Below are positions 51,681 through 61,325 of a DNA stretch of 64,000 nt, in pieces. Numbering within the stretch: the stretch's first letter is position 1; each line of letters opens with the position of its first letter. The position numbers and the translations under genes are program-made. The notes under the pieces are model-generated. The model was not told where the DNA came from and made no database searches. It worked only from the letters and a program-made list of their open reading frames with translations. Source of the DNA: CAZSLI01 sp964607705 (GTDB lineage: Bacteria; Actinomycetota; Coriobacteriia; Anaerosomatales; PHET01); contig CAZSLI010000001.1 of NCBI GenBank assembly GCA_964607705.1, positions 1 through 64,000 on the forward strand, written 5' to 3'.

Positions 51681-54305
51681 GTGAAGTCTGCCGAGATCCG
51701 CGAGTCTTTTCTGACCTTCTTCGAGAGCAAGGGGTGTCGGCGCCAGCCGTCGTCCTCGCTCATCCCTGACGACCCGTCGCTGCTGCTCACCACCGCAGGC
51801 ATGGTGCAGTTCAAGCCGGTGTTCCTGGGCGTGAAGAGTCTCGGGTTCACGCGCGCGACCACCGTGCAGAAGTGCGTGCGCACCACCGACATCGACATCA
51901 TCGGCACCACGGGGAGGCATCACAGCTTCTTCGAGATGCTCGGCAACTTCAGCTTCGGCGACTACTTCAAGTCCGAGGCGAGCGCGTGGGCGTACGAGTT
52001 CTCGACGCAGGTGCTCGGCTTCGATCCGGACCGTCTCTGGTTCTCGATCTACGAGGACGACGACGAGGCCGAGGCCATCTGGATCAACGAGGTGGGCGTG
52101 CCCGCCGACCGGGTCGTGCGCATGGGCGCCAAGGACAACTTCTGGTCCGCCGGGCCCACCGGTCCGTGCGGCCCCTGCTCCGAGCTCTACTACGACCAGG
52201 GTCCCGACGTCGGCTGCGGCTCGGCCGACTGCGCGCCGGGGTGCGATTGCGACCGCTTCCTCGAGTACTGGAACCTCGTGTTCATGCAGTACGACCGGCA
52301 GGAAGACGGCACGCTGCTCCCGCTGCCCAAGAAGAACATCGACACCGGCATGGGTCTCGAGCGCGTCGCCGCGATCCTGCAGGGGGTGCACACCAACTTC
52401 GAGACCGACATCATCCGTGCGCTGATCGCCGAGGCGGAAGCGATCACGGGCGCGACGTTCCAGGTCGACGAAAAGACCGACATCAGCCTGCGGATCATCG
52501 CTGACCACGCTCGTTCCGTGACGTTCATGATCGCCGACGGCATCCTTCCCTCCAATGAGGGACGCGGCTACGTCCTGCGCCGCCTCCTGCGCCGCGCCGT
52601 GCGCCACGGCCGACTCCTCGGCGTCGAGGACCCGTTCCTCAATCGCATCGTCGAGCGGGTCATCGAGCTCATGGGCGAGGCATACCCCGAGATCGTCACT
52701 CACCGCGACCTCATCGAGGGCATCGTCGCCTCCGAGGAGGAGCGCTTCGGCGCCACTCTACGCACCGGCATGAGCTTCCTCGAGACGGAACTCGCCACGC
52801 TCGCGGACACCGGCGCCGCGCTCGACGGACGCGTCGCCTTCACCCTGCACGATACCTACGGCTTCCCGTTCGAGCTCACGGCCGAGATCGCTGCCGAGAA
52901 GGGTTTCTCGGTAGACGAGGAGGCCTTCGCGACCGAGATGCAGGCGCAGCGCGAGCGCGCTCGCGCACACGTCAAGGACGAGTCCTGGAACACCTTCGGC
53001 GGTGCGTTCTCGGACATAGCGCAGGAGTCCGGACGCACGGACTTCGTTGGCTACGAGAAGGACGAGTCGGAAGCCACGGTTCTGGCGATCATCGTCGAAG
53101 GCGAGCGCGTCGAGAAGGCGACCGAGGGCACGCAGTGCGAGGTTGTCCTGGACACCACGCCGTTCTACGGCGAGCAAGGTGGCCAGGTCGGCGACACCGG
53201 CGTGCTTCGCGCGGCGGACGGCGGCACCTTCGCTGTCCGTGACACGCAGATACGTGAAGGCGGTGTCTACTCTCACCTCGGCGCGGTCGAGACCGGTGAC
53301 CTGCGCGTGGGCGAGACCCTGACCGCCGCCATCGACTTCATGCGCCGCGAGCGCATCCGCCGCAACCACACGGCGACCCACCTGCTCCACTGGGCGCTGC
53401 GGCTCACGCTTGGCGAGCATGCAACGCAGGCGGGCTCGTACGTCTCGCCGGAGCGCCTTCGCTTCGACTTCACTCACTTCGAGGGTCTCTCGGCAGACCA
53501 GATCGACCAGATCGAACGCCGAGTGAACCGCCGAGTCTTCGAGAACCACCCGGTGCGCAGCTATGAGACCTCGCTCGCCTCGGCTCGGGAGGCCGGCGTG
53601 ACCGCCCTCTTCGGCGAGAAGTACTCCGATTTCGTTCGCGTGCTCGAGGTCGGGTCGTTCAGCCGCGAGTTGTGCGGCGGCACCCATGTCGCACGCACCA
53701 GCGAGATCGGCTTCGTCAAGATCGTCTCCGAGGGCAGCGTGGGCGCGAATCTCAGGCGCCTCGAGGCGGTCACGAGCTTCGATGCCTACGAGCTCGTCCG
53801 CACCGAGGAATCCGAGCTCAAAGAGGCCGCCGCGGCCATGAAGGTGCCGCCGCGCGACGTCGCCGAGAAGGCGGCAGCCCTCACCAAGCGCGTGAAGGAA
53901 CTCGAGAGCGGCGCCAACCGCGTCGTGAATATGGTGGCGGACGACGAGATCAACGCCATGCTGTCGCGCGCCGTCGACGTCGGCTACCGCTTGGTCGTCG
54001 ACCGCCTCGCCGACGTTCGGGCCGCCGGCCTCCGCAGCGCCTGGGACATCCTCAAGGGCCGCGGCGTTGATGCCGCCGTTCTTGTCGCGAACGACATCGA
54101 GACCGGCAAGCCGATCTTCGTCGCGGCCGGAAACGACACCGCGGTCGGAGCCGGCTTCGACGCCGGAGCCACCGTGCGCGAGATAGCCGCGGTGCTCGGG
54201 GGCCGGGGCGGAGGCAAGCCCGCCATGGCGCAGGGTGGCGGCGAGGACTCGAGCCGCATCGACGAGGCACTCGAGACGGCACGCCGGGTCATCGGCGCGG
54301 TCTAG
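51681..54305 (+). CDS. alaS: Alanine-tRNA ligase
   Basis: An 874-residue class II enzyme. It has the catalytic core (RESFLTFFESKGC, TTVQKCVRTTDID, GRHHSFFEMLGNFSFGDYFK), the editing domain with HTATHLLH (zinc His-x3-His) and CGGTHV, and the C-terminal C-Ala region with a glycine-rich end (LGGRGGGKPAMAQGGG). GTG 51681 is chosen because AAGGAG lies eight bases upstream; TTG 51675 is too close to it. ruvX follows after ten bases. Confidence 0.96.
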   Translation: MKSAEIRESFLTFFESKGCRRQPSSSLIPDDPSLLLTTAGMVQFKPVFLGVKSLGFTRATTVQKCVRTTDIDIIGTTGRHHSFFEMLGNFSFGDYFKSEASAWAYEFSTQVLGFDPDRLWFSIYEDDDEAEAIWINEVGVPADRVVRMGAKDNFWSAGPTGPCGPCSELYYDQGPDVGCGSADCAPGCDCDRFLEYWNLVFMQYDRQEDGTLLPLPKKNIDTGMGLERVAAILQGVHTNFETDIIRALIAEAEAITGATFQVDEKTDISLRIIADHARSVTFMIADGILPSNEGRGYVLRRLLRRAVRHGRLLGVEDPFLNRIVERVIELMGEAYPEIVTHRDLIEGIVASEEERFGATLRTGMSFLETELATLADTGAALDGRVAFTLHDTYGFPFELTAEIAAEKGFSVDEEAFATEMQAQRERARAHVKDESWNTFGGAFSDIAQESGRTDFVGYEKDESEATVLAIIVEGERVEKATEGTQCEVVLDTTPFYGEQGGQVGDTGVLRAADGGTFAVRDTQIREGGVYSHLGAVETGDLRVGETLTAAIDFMRRERIRRNHTATHLLHWALRLTLGEHATQAGSYVSPERLRFDFTHFEGLSADQIDQIERRVNRRVFENHPVRSYETSLASAREAGVTALFGEKYSDFVRVLEVGSFSRELCGGTHVARTSEIGFVKIVSEGSVGANLRRLEAVTSFDAYELVRTEESELKEAAAAMKVPPRDVAEKAAALTKRVKELESGANRVVNMVADDEINAMLSRAVDVGYRLVVDRLADVRAAGLRSAWDILKGRGVDAAVLVANDIETGKPIFVAAGNDTAVGAGFDAGATVREIAAVLGGRGGGKPAMAQGGGEDSSRIDEALETARRVIGAV

Positions 54306-54314
54306 AGGGCCCCG

Positions 54315-54743
54315 GTGCGCGTCCTGGCGCTCGACATCGGCGAGAAGCGGATCGGGGTCGCGGTCTCGGACCCGACGGGCCGCGTCGCCACGCCCGTGAC
54401 GGTACTCGACGCTCGCCGAGCCCTCGGCGATGCCGTGGAGATCAAGCGCCTCCTCGGTGACTACGACGACGTCGAGCTGCTCGTGGCCGGCCTGCCGCGT
54501 TCGCTCGACGGCACTGAGGGCTCCCAGGCTGCGCGGGTACGCACGGCAGCCGAGAAGATCGCGGCGTTCGCGGGACTGCCCGTCGTCTACGTGGACGAAC
54601 GCCTCACCTCCGCGGAGGCCGAGAAGCGCATGGCCGAGGCCGGCGCGGACTCCCGTAAGCGTCGCGGTTCGGTCGACATGGTTGCCGCATCGATCATGCT
54701 GCAGGCTTATCTCGACGCGTCGGCGGGGGAAAGCGGCCGATGA
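54315..54743 (+). CDS. ruvX: Putative pre-16S rRNA nuclease (YqgF/RuvX)
   Basis: A 142-residue RNase H-fold protein: LALDIGEKRIGVAVSD at the start (Asp7), VAGLPRSLDGTEG, and VDERLTSAEAEKRM. It is implicated in 5' maturation of 16S rRNA. It sits between alaS and mltG, its usual place in many bacteria, and overlaps mltG by four bases. Confidence 0.94.
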   Translation: MRVLALDIGEKRIGVAVSDPTGRVATPVTVLDARRALGDAVEIKRLLGDYDDVELLVAGLPRSLDGTEGSQAARVRTAAEKIAAFAGLPVVYVDERLTSAEAEKRMAEAGADSRKRRGSVDMVAASIMLQAYLDASAGESGR

Positions 54744-55801
54744 CAGCCGCAAGGGCGGGCAGTCGCAAGGGGTGCGCTCGCACGCTCGCCATCATGGCGA
54801 TCGCGCTGTCCGTGGTCGTCGTCGCGCTCATCGGGCTCAGCGCCTGGCTCTTCCTCGGCGGGTCCTCGGGGGAGGCGGGACGCCCGGTGCAGGTCGAGGT
54901 GCCTGCCGGTGCCAGCACTGCCACGATCGCGCGGCTCCTTGCCGACAAAGACGTCGTCGCCAATCCCAACATGTTCCGCATCCAAGCGCGCATGACCGGG
55001 TCTGACGGCAAGCTTCGCCCGGGCGTGTACGAGCTGACCAGCGCCATGGCGTACCGAGAGGTGCTCGACCGCCTCAAGCAGGGCCCACCGGCCTCCTACG
55101 TGACGGTGACCATCCCTGAGGGATTCGTCCTTGAACAGATCGCGGCGCGACTCGAGAAGCAGGCCGGTATCCCGGCACAGGAGTTCCTCAAGCTCGCCCG
55201 AACCGGTGCGCCGTCGTTCGCCCAGGACCATCCGTACCTATCGGAAGCCTATCAGGGGTCGCTCGAGGGCTACCTGTTCCCCAAGACCTACCGAATCCGC
55301 GAGGGAGCCAGTTCCGAGCAGGTCATCGAGATGATGCTCGACCAGTTCGACCGCGAGATGGCGAGCGTCGACACCGCGACGGCCACACAGCGAGGGCTCT
55401 CGGCGACCGACGTGGTGATCGCTGCGTCGATCATCGAGCGCGAGACGCGGGTGGACTCAGAGCGCCCGCTCGTGTCCTCGGTGATCTACAACCGGCTGGC
55501 CCGAGGCATGAATCTCGAGATCGACGCGACGATCGAGTACGTGCTGCCCGGCAACCGTTTTCGCCTGCGCAACCGGGACCTTCGGATCGACTCGCCCTTC
55601 AACACCTACCGCTTCAAGGGATTGCCCCCCGGACCGATAGCAAATCCGGGCCTGAAATCCCTTCAGGCGGCCGCTGCTCCTGCCGACACGGATTACATCT
55701 ATTACGTGCTCACCAGCAAGGCGGGCACGCACACGTTCACGACCAACAAGGAAGACTTTCTGCGTGCCAAGCAGAAGTCCAAGGAGGTGTTTGGGCGATG
55801 A
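54740..55801 (+). CDS. mltG: Endolytic murein transglycosylase MltG
   Basis: A 353-residue protein with one N-terminal membrane helix (~18-40), a LysM-like YceG region (VEVPAGASTATIARLLADKDVV) and the catalytic segment ASIIERET with the general acid Glu near residue 232. It also shows SVIYNRLARGMNLEIDATIEYVL and the closing LPPGPIANPG. It cuts nascent glycan strands and sets their length. It overlaps the ABC ATPase gene by four bases. Confidence 0.96.
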   Translation: MTAARAGSRKGCARTLAIMAIALSVVVVALIGLSAWLFLGGSSGEAGRPVQVEVPAGASTATIARLLADKDVVANPNMFRIQARMTGSDGKLRPGVYELTSAMAYREVLDRLKQGPPASYVTVTIPEGFVLEQIAARLEKQAGIPAQEFLKLARTGAPSFAQDHPYLSEAYQGSLEGYLFPKTYRIREGASSEQVIEMMLDQFDREMASVDTATATQRGLSATDVVIAASIIERETRVDSERPLVSSVIYNRLARGMNLEIDATIEYVLPGNRFRLRNRDLRIDSPFNTYRFKGLPPGPIANPGLKSLQAAAAPADTDYIYYVLTSKAGTHTFTTNKEDFLRAKQKSKEVFGR

Positions 55802-56781
55802 CCGACGAGTCCGAACTCCTTGCTGCCGCAATCCGGATCGAACACGCGAGCAAGGACTATGGACGTGCCGCGGGCGGCCGGAAGCAGGCTGTCAGGGACG
55901 TGTCGCTTGAGGTGTCGCGTGGTGCGATCCATGGTCTGCTCGGACCAAACGGCGCCGGTAAGACCACCACGCTCAAGATGCTCCTCGGTCTCGTGCGGCC
56001 TTCGGGTGGGCGCTTCGAGATCCTCGGCAAGGACGCGTTCCAGCCGGGTGCGCGGCGGGCGCTCGGGTTCCTTCCGGAACAGCCGTACTTCCCGGGTCAG
56101 CTCAAGGCGCTGGAGGCGCTCGTGCTCTACGGTCGGCTCGCCGGCTTCACGCGCGCCGACATCGCGGCCGAGGCGCCCGGTCTGCTCACGCGCGTCGGGC
56201 TCGGTGGCCAGGAGTCCACGCCGCTCTCGCGCTTCAGCCGAGGCATGCTCCAGCGCCTCGGTCTCGCACAGGCGATGCTCGGCTCGCCCGCGGTCATCGT
56301 GCTCGACGAGCCGGCGTCCGGCTTGGATCCCGTCGGCCAGCGCGACGTCCGCAACCTGATGCTCGATCTGCGCGCGGCGGGCGCCACTGTGCTGCTGTCG
56401 TCACATCAGCTCTCCGAGGTCGAGGCCGTCTGCGACGAGGTGACGATCCTCAACCGCGGTCTTGTCGCAGCCCGCGGGCACATCGACGACCTGCTGAATG
56501 TCGCGGGTCAGACGGCGGTAAGGGCCTCGGGCGAGGGGGACTTGCCTTCGGGCGTCGCCGGGCTCATCACCGATCAGGCGTTCGGCGGCGGGTCGTGGAG
56601 CTTCTCGATAGCCGACAGCGATGTCCGACGCGTCGTCGATGGTTTGGACGACGCCGGTTGGCGCATCCTCTCAGTCCAGCCCAAGCGTGATTCGCTCGAG
56701 GACTACTTCGCCAAGATGCTCGGTGAGTCCGCCGAGCCGCTCGAAACCTCGAGCGACTCCAAGGCGGGTGAGGCTGCATGA
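55798..56781 (+). CDS. ABC transporter ATP-binding protein (ABC-2 exporter)
   Basis: A 327-residue ATPase. Walker A GPNGAGKTT (~50-58), the Q-loop region FLPEQPYF, signature SRFSRGMLQRLGL (~144) and Walker B VIVLDEPASGLDP (~166-178) are present. The ~80-residue C-terminal extension (VAGQTAVRASGEGD...) is typical of DrrA/CcmA-type exporters. It partners with the membrane protein encoded next, overlapping by four bases. The substrate is unknown. Confidence 0.93.
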   Translation: MTDESELLAAAIRIEHASKDYGRAAGGRKQAVRDVSLEVSRGAIHGLLGPNGAGKTTTLKMLLGLVRPSGGRFEILGKDAFQPGARRALGFLPEQPYFPGQLKALEALVLYGRLAGFTRADIAAEAPGLLTRVGLGGQESTPLSRFSRGMLQRLGLAQAMLGSPAVIVLDEPASGLDPVGQRDVRNLMLDLRAAGATVLLSSHQLSEVEAVCDEVTILNRGLVAARGHIDDLLNVAGQTAVRASGEGDLPSGVAGLITDQAFGGGSWSFSIADSDVRRVVDGLDDAGWRILSVQPKRDSLEDYFAKMLGESAEPLETSSDSKAGEAA

Positions 56782-57512
56782 GGGCCACATTCGCGATCGC
56801 ACGAGCGGTGGTGACCGACGCCGTCCGCCGCAAGGTGGTGTGGGCCGTCGCCGTCTTCGCCGCGCTGCTGGCATTCGCAGTCCCGTCCCTGCCCAGCTAC
56901 GGCCAGGGAGTCGTCGGCGCGGTCTACCGAGAGGTCACGATCGCGCTCATGTACGCTGCCGCTCTCGTCGTCGCCCTGGCGCTCTCCGCTACGCGCATTC
57001 CGGCAGAGGTCGAGCGCCGCACGGTGTTCAGCATCCTCGCGCGCGACGTCCGTCGCTGGCAGTACGTGGCCGGCAGTTGGGCGGGCATGCTGGTCGTGGT
57101 AGGTGCCGCACTTCTGGCGTTCAGCGCGGTAGCCATGGGAGTCGGGTTCTACGTCTACCACGAGGTGATGTGGCGCCTGCTCGAGGGTGCGCTCGGCGTG
57201 TGGCTCGAGATGGGCGTCATCATGGCGTTCACGGTCATGCTGTCGACGCGTTTCGGGCCCATCACATCCGTTGTCGGGACGCTTGCCTTCGTGTTCATCG
57301 GGCACTCGTACGTCGGCTTGCTCTACCACGGCGAAGGGGTGACGGCGCCGTGGTACCTGCCGTCACTTGAGCCGTTCAACATCATCAATCCTGTCGCGCA
57401 CGGAGCGGGCTACTCGGCGGTCTACGCCCTTGGGATGCTCGGGGCCTTCGCGGCATGGAGCGCCCTGCTGCTCATCGGTGGCGGCGTGCTGTTCGCGGGG
57501 CGGGACTTGTGA
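56778..57512 (+). CDS. ABC-2 type transporter permease
   Basis: A 244-residue membrane protein with six hydrophobic segments. The arrangement, with a short N-terminal amphipathic piece (RATFAIARAVVTDAVRRKV), a loop with RIPAEVERRTVFSILARDVRRWQYV after helix 2 and a long fifth segment, matches NatB/ABC-2 type exporters. It works with the preceding ATPase. Its stop overlaps the following GTG (GTGA). Confidence 0.88.
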   Translation: MRATFAIARAVVTDAVRRKVVWAVAVFAALLAFAVPSLPSYGQGVVGAVYREVTIALMYAAALVVALALSATRIPAEVERRTVFSILARDVRRWQYVAGSWAGMLVVVGAALLAFSAVAMGVGFYVYHEVMWRLLEGALGVWLEMGVIMAFTVMLSTRFGPITSVVGTLAFVFIGHSYVGLLYHGEGVTAPWYLPSLEPFNIINPVAHGAGYSAVYALGMLGAFAAWSALLLIGGGVLFAGRDL

Positions 57513-58192
57513 GCGCGCTCGGGACGCGCGCCCGCATGACGCTGGTCGTGGTCGCGCTCGTCGGCGTGCTCCTGCTCTCGCAGGCCCTTGTGGCCGTGAC
57601 CGCGCCCGCGGGCGGGCGTGCGGAAACCGGGCGACTCCTCGGCAAGACCGGGTTCGCGTTCTTGGGCGGGCTGCGGACGTTCGCGGCGGCAGTGCTCTGG
57701 AACCGGCTCGAGCCGCAGTTCCACGAGTACTATGGCGGCGTGGCGCTCGCCGACCAGCTGTACGCGCTACCGGCGATGGAGCTCATCCAGCGCCTGGACC
57801 CGCAGTTCTTGCAGGTCTACTACATCTCGTCATGGCAGCTGGCCACCAGGGGAGACATGAAGCGGGCGCTCGAAGAGGCCCGTCTGGGCGTTGCCAACAA
57901 TCCGGACTCCGGGCTGCTCAGAGCGAACCTCGCGCAGATACTGATGGTGCAGGACAAGAAGAAGAACCTGCCTGAGATGGTCGAGCAAGCCAACCTCGCC
58001 CTGTCCGGCGACCTCTACTGGACCAACAAAGATGACCTGTTCGAGTCGCTGGTCATCTTCCGAACGGTGTACTCTCTTTCGGGCAACCATGATGGCGTCA
58101 AGACGATCAACGAGCGTCTCGACGAACTCGTCCCACAAGGATCGAATGCCGCTCCGGTCGACCCTGACACCGTCCCCAGCGCCTTGAGGTAA
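57509..58192 (+). CDS. Membrane-anchored TPR-like protein linked to ABC exporter
   Basis: A 227-residue protein with one N-terminal membrane helix (~10-30), then repeated helices: LGGLRTFAAAVLWNRLEPQ, MELIQRLDPQFLQVYYISSWQ, EEARLGVANNPDSGLLRANLA. They look like tetratricopeptide repeats outside the membrane. Its tight overlap with the permease gene suggests a third component or substrate chaperone of the exporter. No close family name is assigned. Confidence 0.75.
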   Translation: MSALGTRARMTLVVVALVGVLLLSQALVAVTAPAGGRAETGRLLGKTGFAFLGGLRTFAAAVLWNRLEPQFHEYYGGVALADQLYALPAMELIQRLDPQFLQVYYISSWQLATRGDMKRALEEARLGVANNPDSGLLRANLAQILMVQDKKKNLPEMVEQANLALSGDLYWTNKDDLFESLVIFRTVYSLSGNHDGVKTINERLDELVPQGSNAAPVDPDTVPSALR

Positions 58193-58195
58193 TGC

Positions 58196-58690
58196 ATGCC
58201 GCTTCTCCGGCCCGTTCATTTCTATCGACACGTCACTGACATCGACCTCGCAGCGCTGCGCGAGATCGGCGTGGACACGTTGCTCATCGACATCGACAAC
58301 ACGATCCTGCCGCGCGACACGGGCGAGATCGCCGAGGAGATGTCCGCATGGGCGGAGAAGCTGCTGGGCGAGGGTTTCAAGGTCTGTCTGGTGTCGAACA
58401 ACTGGCACGACCACGTGAAGCGCATCGCCGACGCGCTCGGACTGTGCATGGTGCCCCGGGCGCTCAAGCCGCTCCCGTTCGGCTTCCTGCAGGCCATACG
58501 CCTTCTGGGCTCGACACGGTCCTCCACCGCGGTCATCGGCGACCAGATATTCACCGACATCATCGGTGGCAATTCGATAGGCGTGGTGACGGTGCTGGTC
58601 CTGCCTCTGTCCGAGAGCGATCTGCCTCACACGCTCGTGCTGCGCAGGATCGAGCGGTGGTTGATGGCGGGGCGCTCACCCCTGCCGTAG
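58196..58690 (+). CDS. YqeG family HAD-IIIA phosphatase
   Basis: A 164-residue haloacid-dehalogenase-type phosphatase. Motif I is DIDNTILPR (nucleophile Asp of DxD), motif II VSNN, and the later GDQIFTDI is motif IV. The group is widespread in Firmicutes and actinobacteria; a phosphatidylglycerophosphatase role has been proposed for related proteins but is not shown here. It lies next to aroE, a common arrangement. Confidence 0.9.
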   Translation: MPLLRPVHFYRHVTDIDLAALREIGVDTLLIDIDNTILPRDTGEIAEEMSAWAEKLLGEGFKVCLVSNNWHDHVKRIADALGLCMVPRALKPLPFGFLQAIRLLGSTRSSTAVIGDQIFTDIIGGNSIGVVTVLVLPLSESDLPHTLVLRRIERWLMAGRSPLP

Positions 58691-58732
58691 ACTGCGAGCA
58701 ACCGGCACTACCGAGCCGACAGGAGACGCACT

Positions 58733-59620
58733 GTGACGACCATCAGCGGGAGCACCCGGCTTGCGGGCGTCATCGGGCACCCCCTGGGACACTCGTTGTC
58801 GCCGGCGATGCACAATGCCGTGTACGACCACGTCGGTCTCGACTGGGTCTACCTGCCGCTCGAGGTCAAGGACGAGATGGGGCTGAGGCGCCTGGTCGCC
58901 GCGCTCCGTGAACTCGACGTCGTCGGCTTCAATGTCACGATGCCGTTCAAGCAGTCCGTGCTCGAGCTTTGCGACGAAGTCGCCATGGCAGCGAGCATGG
59001 CCGGAGCGGTCAACGCGGTCCATTGCCGCGACGGTCACCTTGTGGGCTACAACACCGATGGCCGAGGACTCCTCGAGGCACTCGAACTGGAGGCGTCGTT
59101 CGTCCCTGTCGACAAGGACGTCGTCGTCTACGGGGCGGGCGGAGCAGCCGCGGCGACCGTCGTCGCTCTCATCCTGGCGCGCGCCAAGAGCGTCACGATC
59201 GTCAATCGCGACTACGAGCGTGCCGAGGAGCTCGTCGATCGCATGCAGCCGCACCTCGGCGTCGTGCAGGGCTCGGCCGTCCACCTGAGCGGCGCCGAGC
59301 AGGCAGTCCGCGCGGCGGACCTGGTCGTCAACGCCACTCCTGTCGGAATGAAGCCGGACGACCCGAGCCCAGTGCCCGTCGAGTGGCTGGGTCCCGACCA
59401 GGTCGTCTACGACATGGTGTACGGCCGGGTGAAGCCCACGGCGCTCGTGGAGGGCGCTCGTGCCGTGGGAGCGACCGCACTCGATGGCCTCGGCATGCTC
59501 GTATGCCAGGGCGCGACGGCGGTCGACATCTGGAACGACAGCAAGCAGTCGCGCACCCCGCGTGACGTGATGAGGAAGGCTGCCGAGGAGGCGCTCGCGC
59601 GCCGCTCGGTCAGAGCGTAG
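58733..59620 (+). CDS. aroE: Shikimate dehydrogenase
   Basis: A 295-residue NADPH-dependent enzyme reducing 3-dehydroshikimate in aromatic amino acid synthesis. GHPLGHSLSPAMHN is the substrate site, NVTMPFK supplies the catalytic Lys, NTDG the Asp, VVYGAGGAAAA the nucleotide loop, and VNATPVGM closes the site. The start is GTG 58733, about seven bases after AGGAG. A -10-like TAGACT is at 58688-58693. Other aro genes are not in the window. Confidence 0.95.
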   Translation: MTTISGSTRLAGVIGHPLGHSLSPAMHNAVYDHVGLDWVYLPLEVKDEMGLRRLVAALRELDVVGFNVTMPFKQSVLELCDEVAMAASMAGAVNAVHCRDGHLVGYNTDGRGLLEALELEASFVPVDKDVVVYGAGGAAAATVVALILARAKSVTIVNRDYERAEELVDRMQPHLGVVQGSAVHLSGAEQAVRAADLVVNATPVGMKPDDPSPVPVEWLGPDQVVYDMVYGRVKPTALVEGARAVGATALDGLGMLVCQGATAVDIWNDSKQSRTPRDVMRKAAEEALARRSVRA

Positions 59621-61294
59621 GTGCAGATGTCAGCAGCCATCACCCAAAGACTCGGCCAGCTGCTCGTCAGGGCGGGCGTCATCACCACGGAGCAGTTGGT
59701 CCAGGCGACCGAGCAGGCGCAGGGCCGGCCGCTCCCTGCCGTGCTTGAGGAGCTAGGTTTCGCAACCGAGGTCCTCATCGCCCAGACGGTGGCCGAGCAG
59801 ATGGGTCTGCCGTTTGTCGATATCGCGGCCTACGACGTGGATCCCAATGCGGCGATGCTGATCACCACCGACATGATGAAGCGCTACATCGCGCTCCCGG
59901 TGAAACTTGAGGACGAAGAGCTCATCGTTGCCATGGCGGACCCCGCTAACATCTTCGCCATAGACGACCTGCGCATCGTGACCCGCATGGAGATCCGCAC
60001 GGTAGTGGCGGTCGAGAGCGACCTCATCTCGGCCATCGAGCGCTTCATGACGAACCAGACCAACGTCGAGGACATGCTCGGCGACCTCGAGGACTCGGTC
60101 GTGGTCCGCGAGACCGAGGATGACGAGGGCGGGGAGAACTCCGCCGTCGCCAAGCTCATGAACCAGATCATCACCGACGCCATCAGGCAGGGCGCGGGCG
60201 ACATCTACATCGAGCCCTACGAGCACGAGATGCGCGTCCGGTTCAGGATCGATGGCGTGTGCCAGGAGATCTTCTCGTCTCCGAAGAGCCGCCACCGGCA
60301 GCTCATCAGCCGCCTGAAGATCAACTCGGGCATGGACATCGCCGAGCGGCGCATTCCTCAGGACGGCCGATTCGGCGTGGTGCTGGACGGCAAGTCGGTC
60401 GACTTCCGCGTCGCCACGCTGCCCATCGTCCACGGCGAGCTGGCAGTCCTGCGTCTCTTGCGCAAGGACTCGATCATGATGTCGCTCAAGGACCTCGGCT
60501 TCCTCGAGTACAACATGGAGCGGCTCCTCGGCGCGCTGCAACTGCCCTACGGTGCCATCTTGGTCACCGGACCGACGGGCTCGGGCAAGTCGACCACGCT
60601 CTACGCCGCCATCAATGAGACGAACGATCCCAAATCGAACCTCATCACGGTCGAGGATCCGGTCGAGTACCGGCTCCCCGGACTGTCCCAGGTGCACGTG
60701 AACGAGAAGGCCGGCCTGAGCTTCGCCGCGGCGCTGCGCTCGATCCTCCGACAGGACCCCGACAAGGTCATGATCGGTGAGATCCGAGACAAGGAGACCG
60801 GCACGATCGCCATCGAGGCGGCGCTCACGGGCCACCTCGTCCTTTCGACGCTGCACACCAACGACGCACCCTCGGCCGTCACTCGTCTGACCGAGATGGG
60901 CATCGAACCGTTCCTGACCGCCTCGGCGGTCACGCTCGTGCTCGCCCAGCGCCTCGCCCGGCGGCTGTGCACCGAGTGCCGGGAGCAGTACACGCCCGAC
61001 GAGGCTGCGCTCGACCGAATCGGTTTTCCCTACGAACCCGGCCGTGCGCCCAAGGTCTATCGTGCGAAGGGCTGCAAGAAGTGCAACGGCATCGGCTACA
61101 AGGGCCGCATGGGCGTGCATGAGGTCATGACGATGTCCGAGACGCTCGAGCGTCTGACAGTCGAGAATGCGTCGTCGGATGAGATCAAGCGCGTCGCGAT
61201 CGCCGAGGGCATGCTCACCCTGCGAGACGACGGCTTCTCCAAGGTGAAGCTCGGCCAGACGTCGATAGAGGAGATCCTGCGCGTCGTCGTGTGA
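59621..61294 (+). CDS. pilB: Type IV pilus assembly / type II secretion ATPase (PilB/GspE family)
   Basis: A 557-residue motor. Residues ~5-140 form a MshEN domain (RLGQLLVRAGVITTEQLVQA...), which in related ATPases binds c-di-GMP. Then come GDIYIEPYE, Walker A GPTGSGKSTT (~317-326), the Asp box, Walker B and HLVLSTLHTNDAPSAVTRL. A four-cysteine zinc segment is CTEC...GCKKCNG (~450-490). Start is GTG 59621 or ATG 59627. It directly follows aroE. Pilin and platform genes, if any, lie beyond the window. Confidence 0.93.
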   Translation: MQMSAAITQRLGQLLVRAGVITTEQLVQATEQAQGRPLPAVLEELGFATEVLIAQTVAEQMGLPFVDIAAYDVDPNAAMLITTDMMKRYIALPVKLEDEELIVAMADPANIFAIDDLRIVTRMEIRTVVAVESDLISAIERFMTNQTNVEDMLGDLEDSVVVRETEDDEGGENSAVAKLMNQIITDAIRQGAGDIYIEPYEHEMRVRFRIDGVCQEIFSSPKSRHRQLISRLKINSGMDIAERRIPQDGRFGVVLDGKSVDFRVATLPIVHGELAVLRLLRKDSIMMSLKDLGFLEYNMERLLGALQLPYGAILVTGPTGSGKSTTLYAAINETNDPKSNLITVEDPVEYRLPGLSQVHVNEKAGLSFAAALRSILRQDPDKVMIGEIRDKETGTIAIEAALTGHLVLSTLHTNDAPSAVTRLTEMGIEPFLTASAVTLVLAQRLARRLCTECREQYTPDEAALDRIGFPYEPGRAPKVYRAKGCKKCNGIGYKGRMGVHEVMTMSETLERLTVENASSDEIKRVAIAEGMLTLRDDGFSKVKLGQTSIEEILRVVV

Positions 61295-61325
61295 TGCGCG
61301 GCACACGCACCGCGGTTTTCGAGGG

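Noticed and set aside
52758..54752. Long minus-strand open frame (about 660 codons) opposite alaS
   Set aside because: It has no recognisable domain, no ribosome site, and lies exactly antisense to conserved alaS codons in GC-rich DNA, where long antisense frames are expected. The same applies to long frames opposite nrdJ (1478-3277), secD (32878-34734) and aspS (44698-46632).
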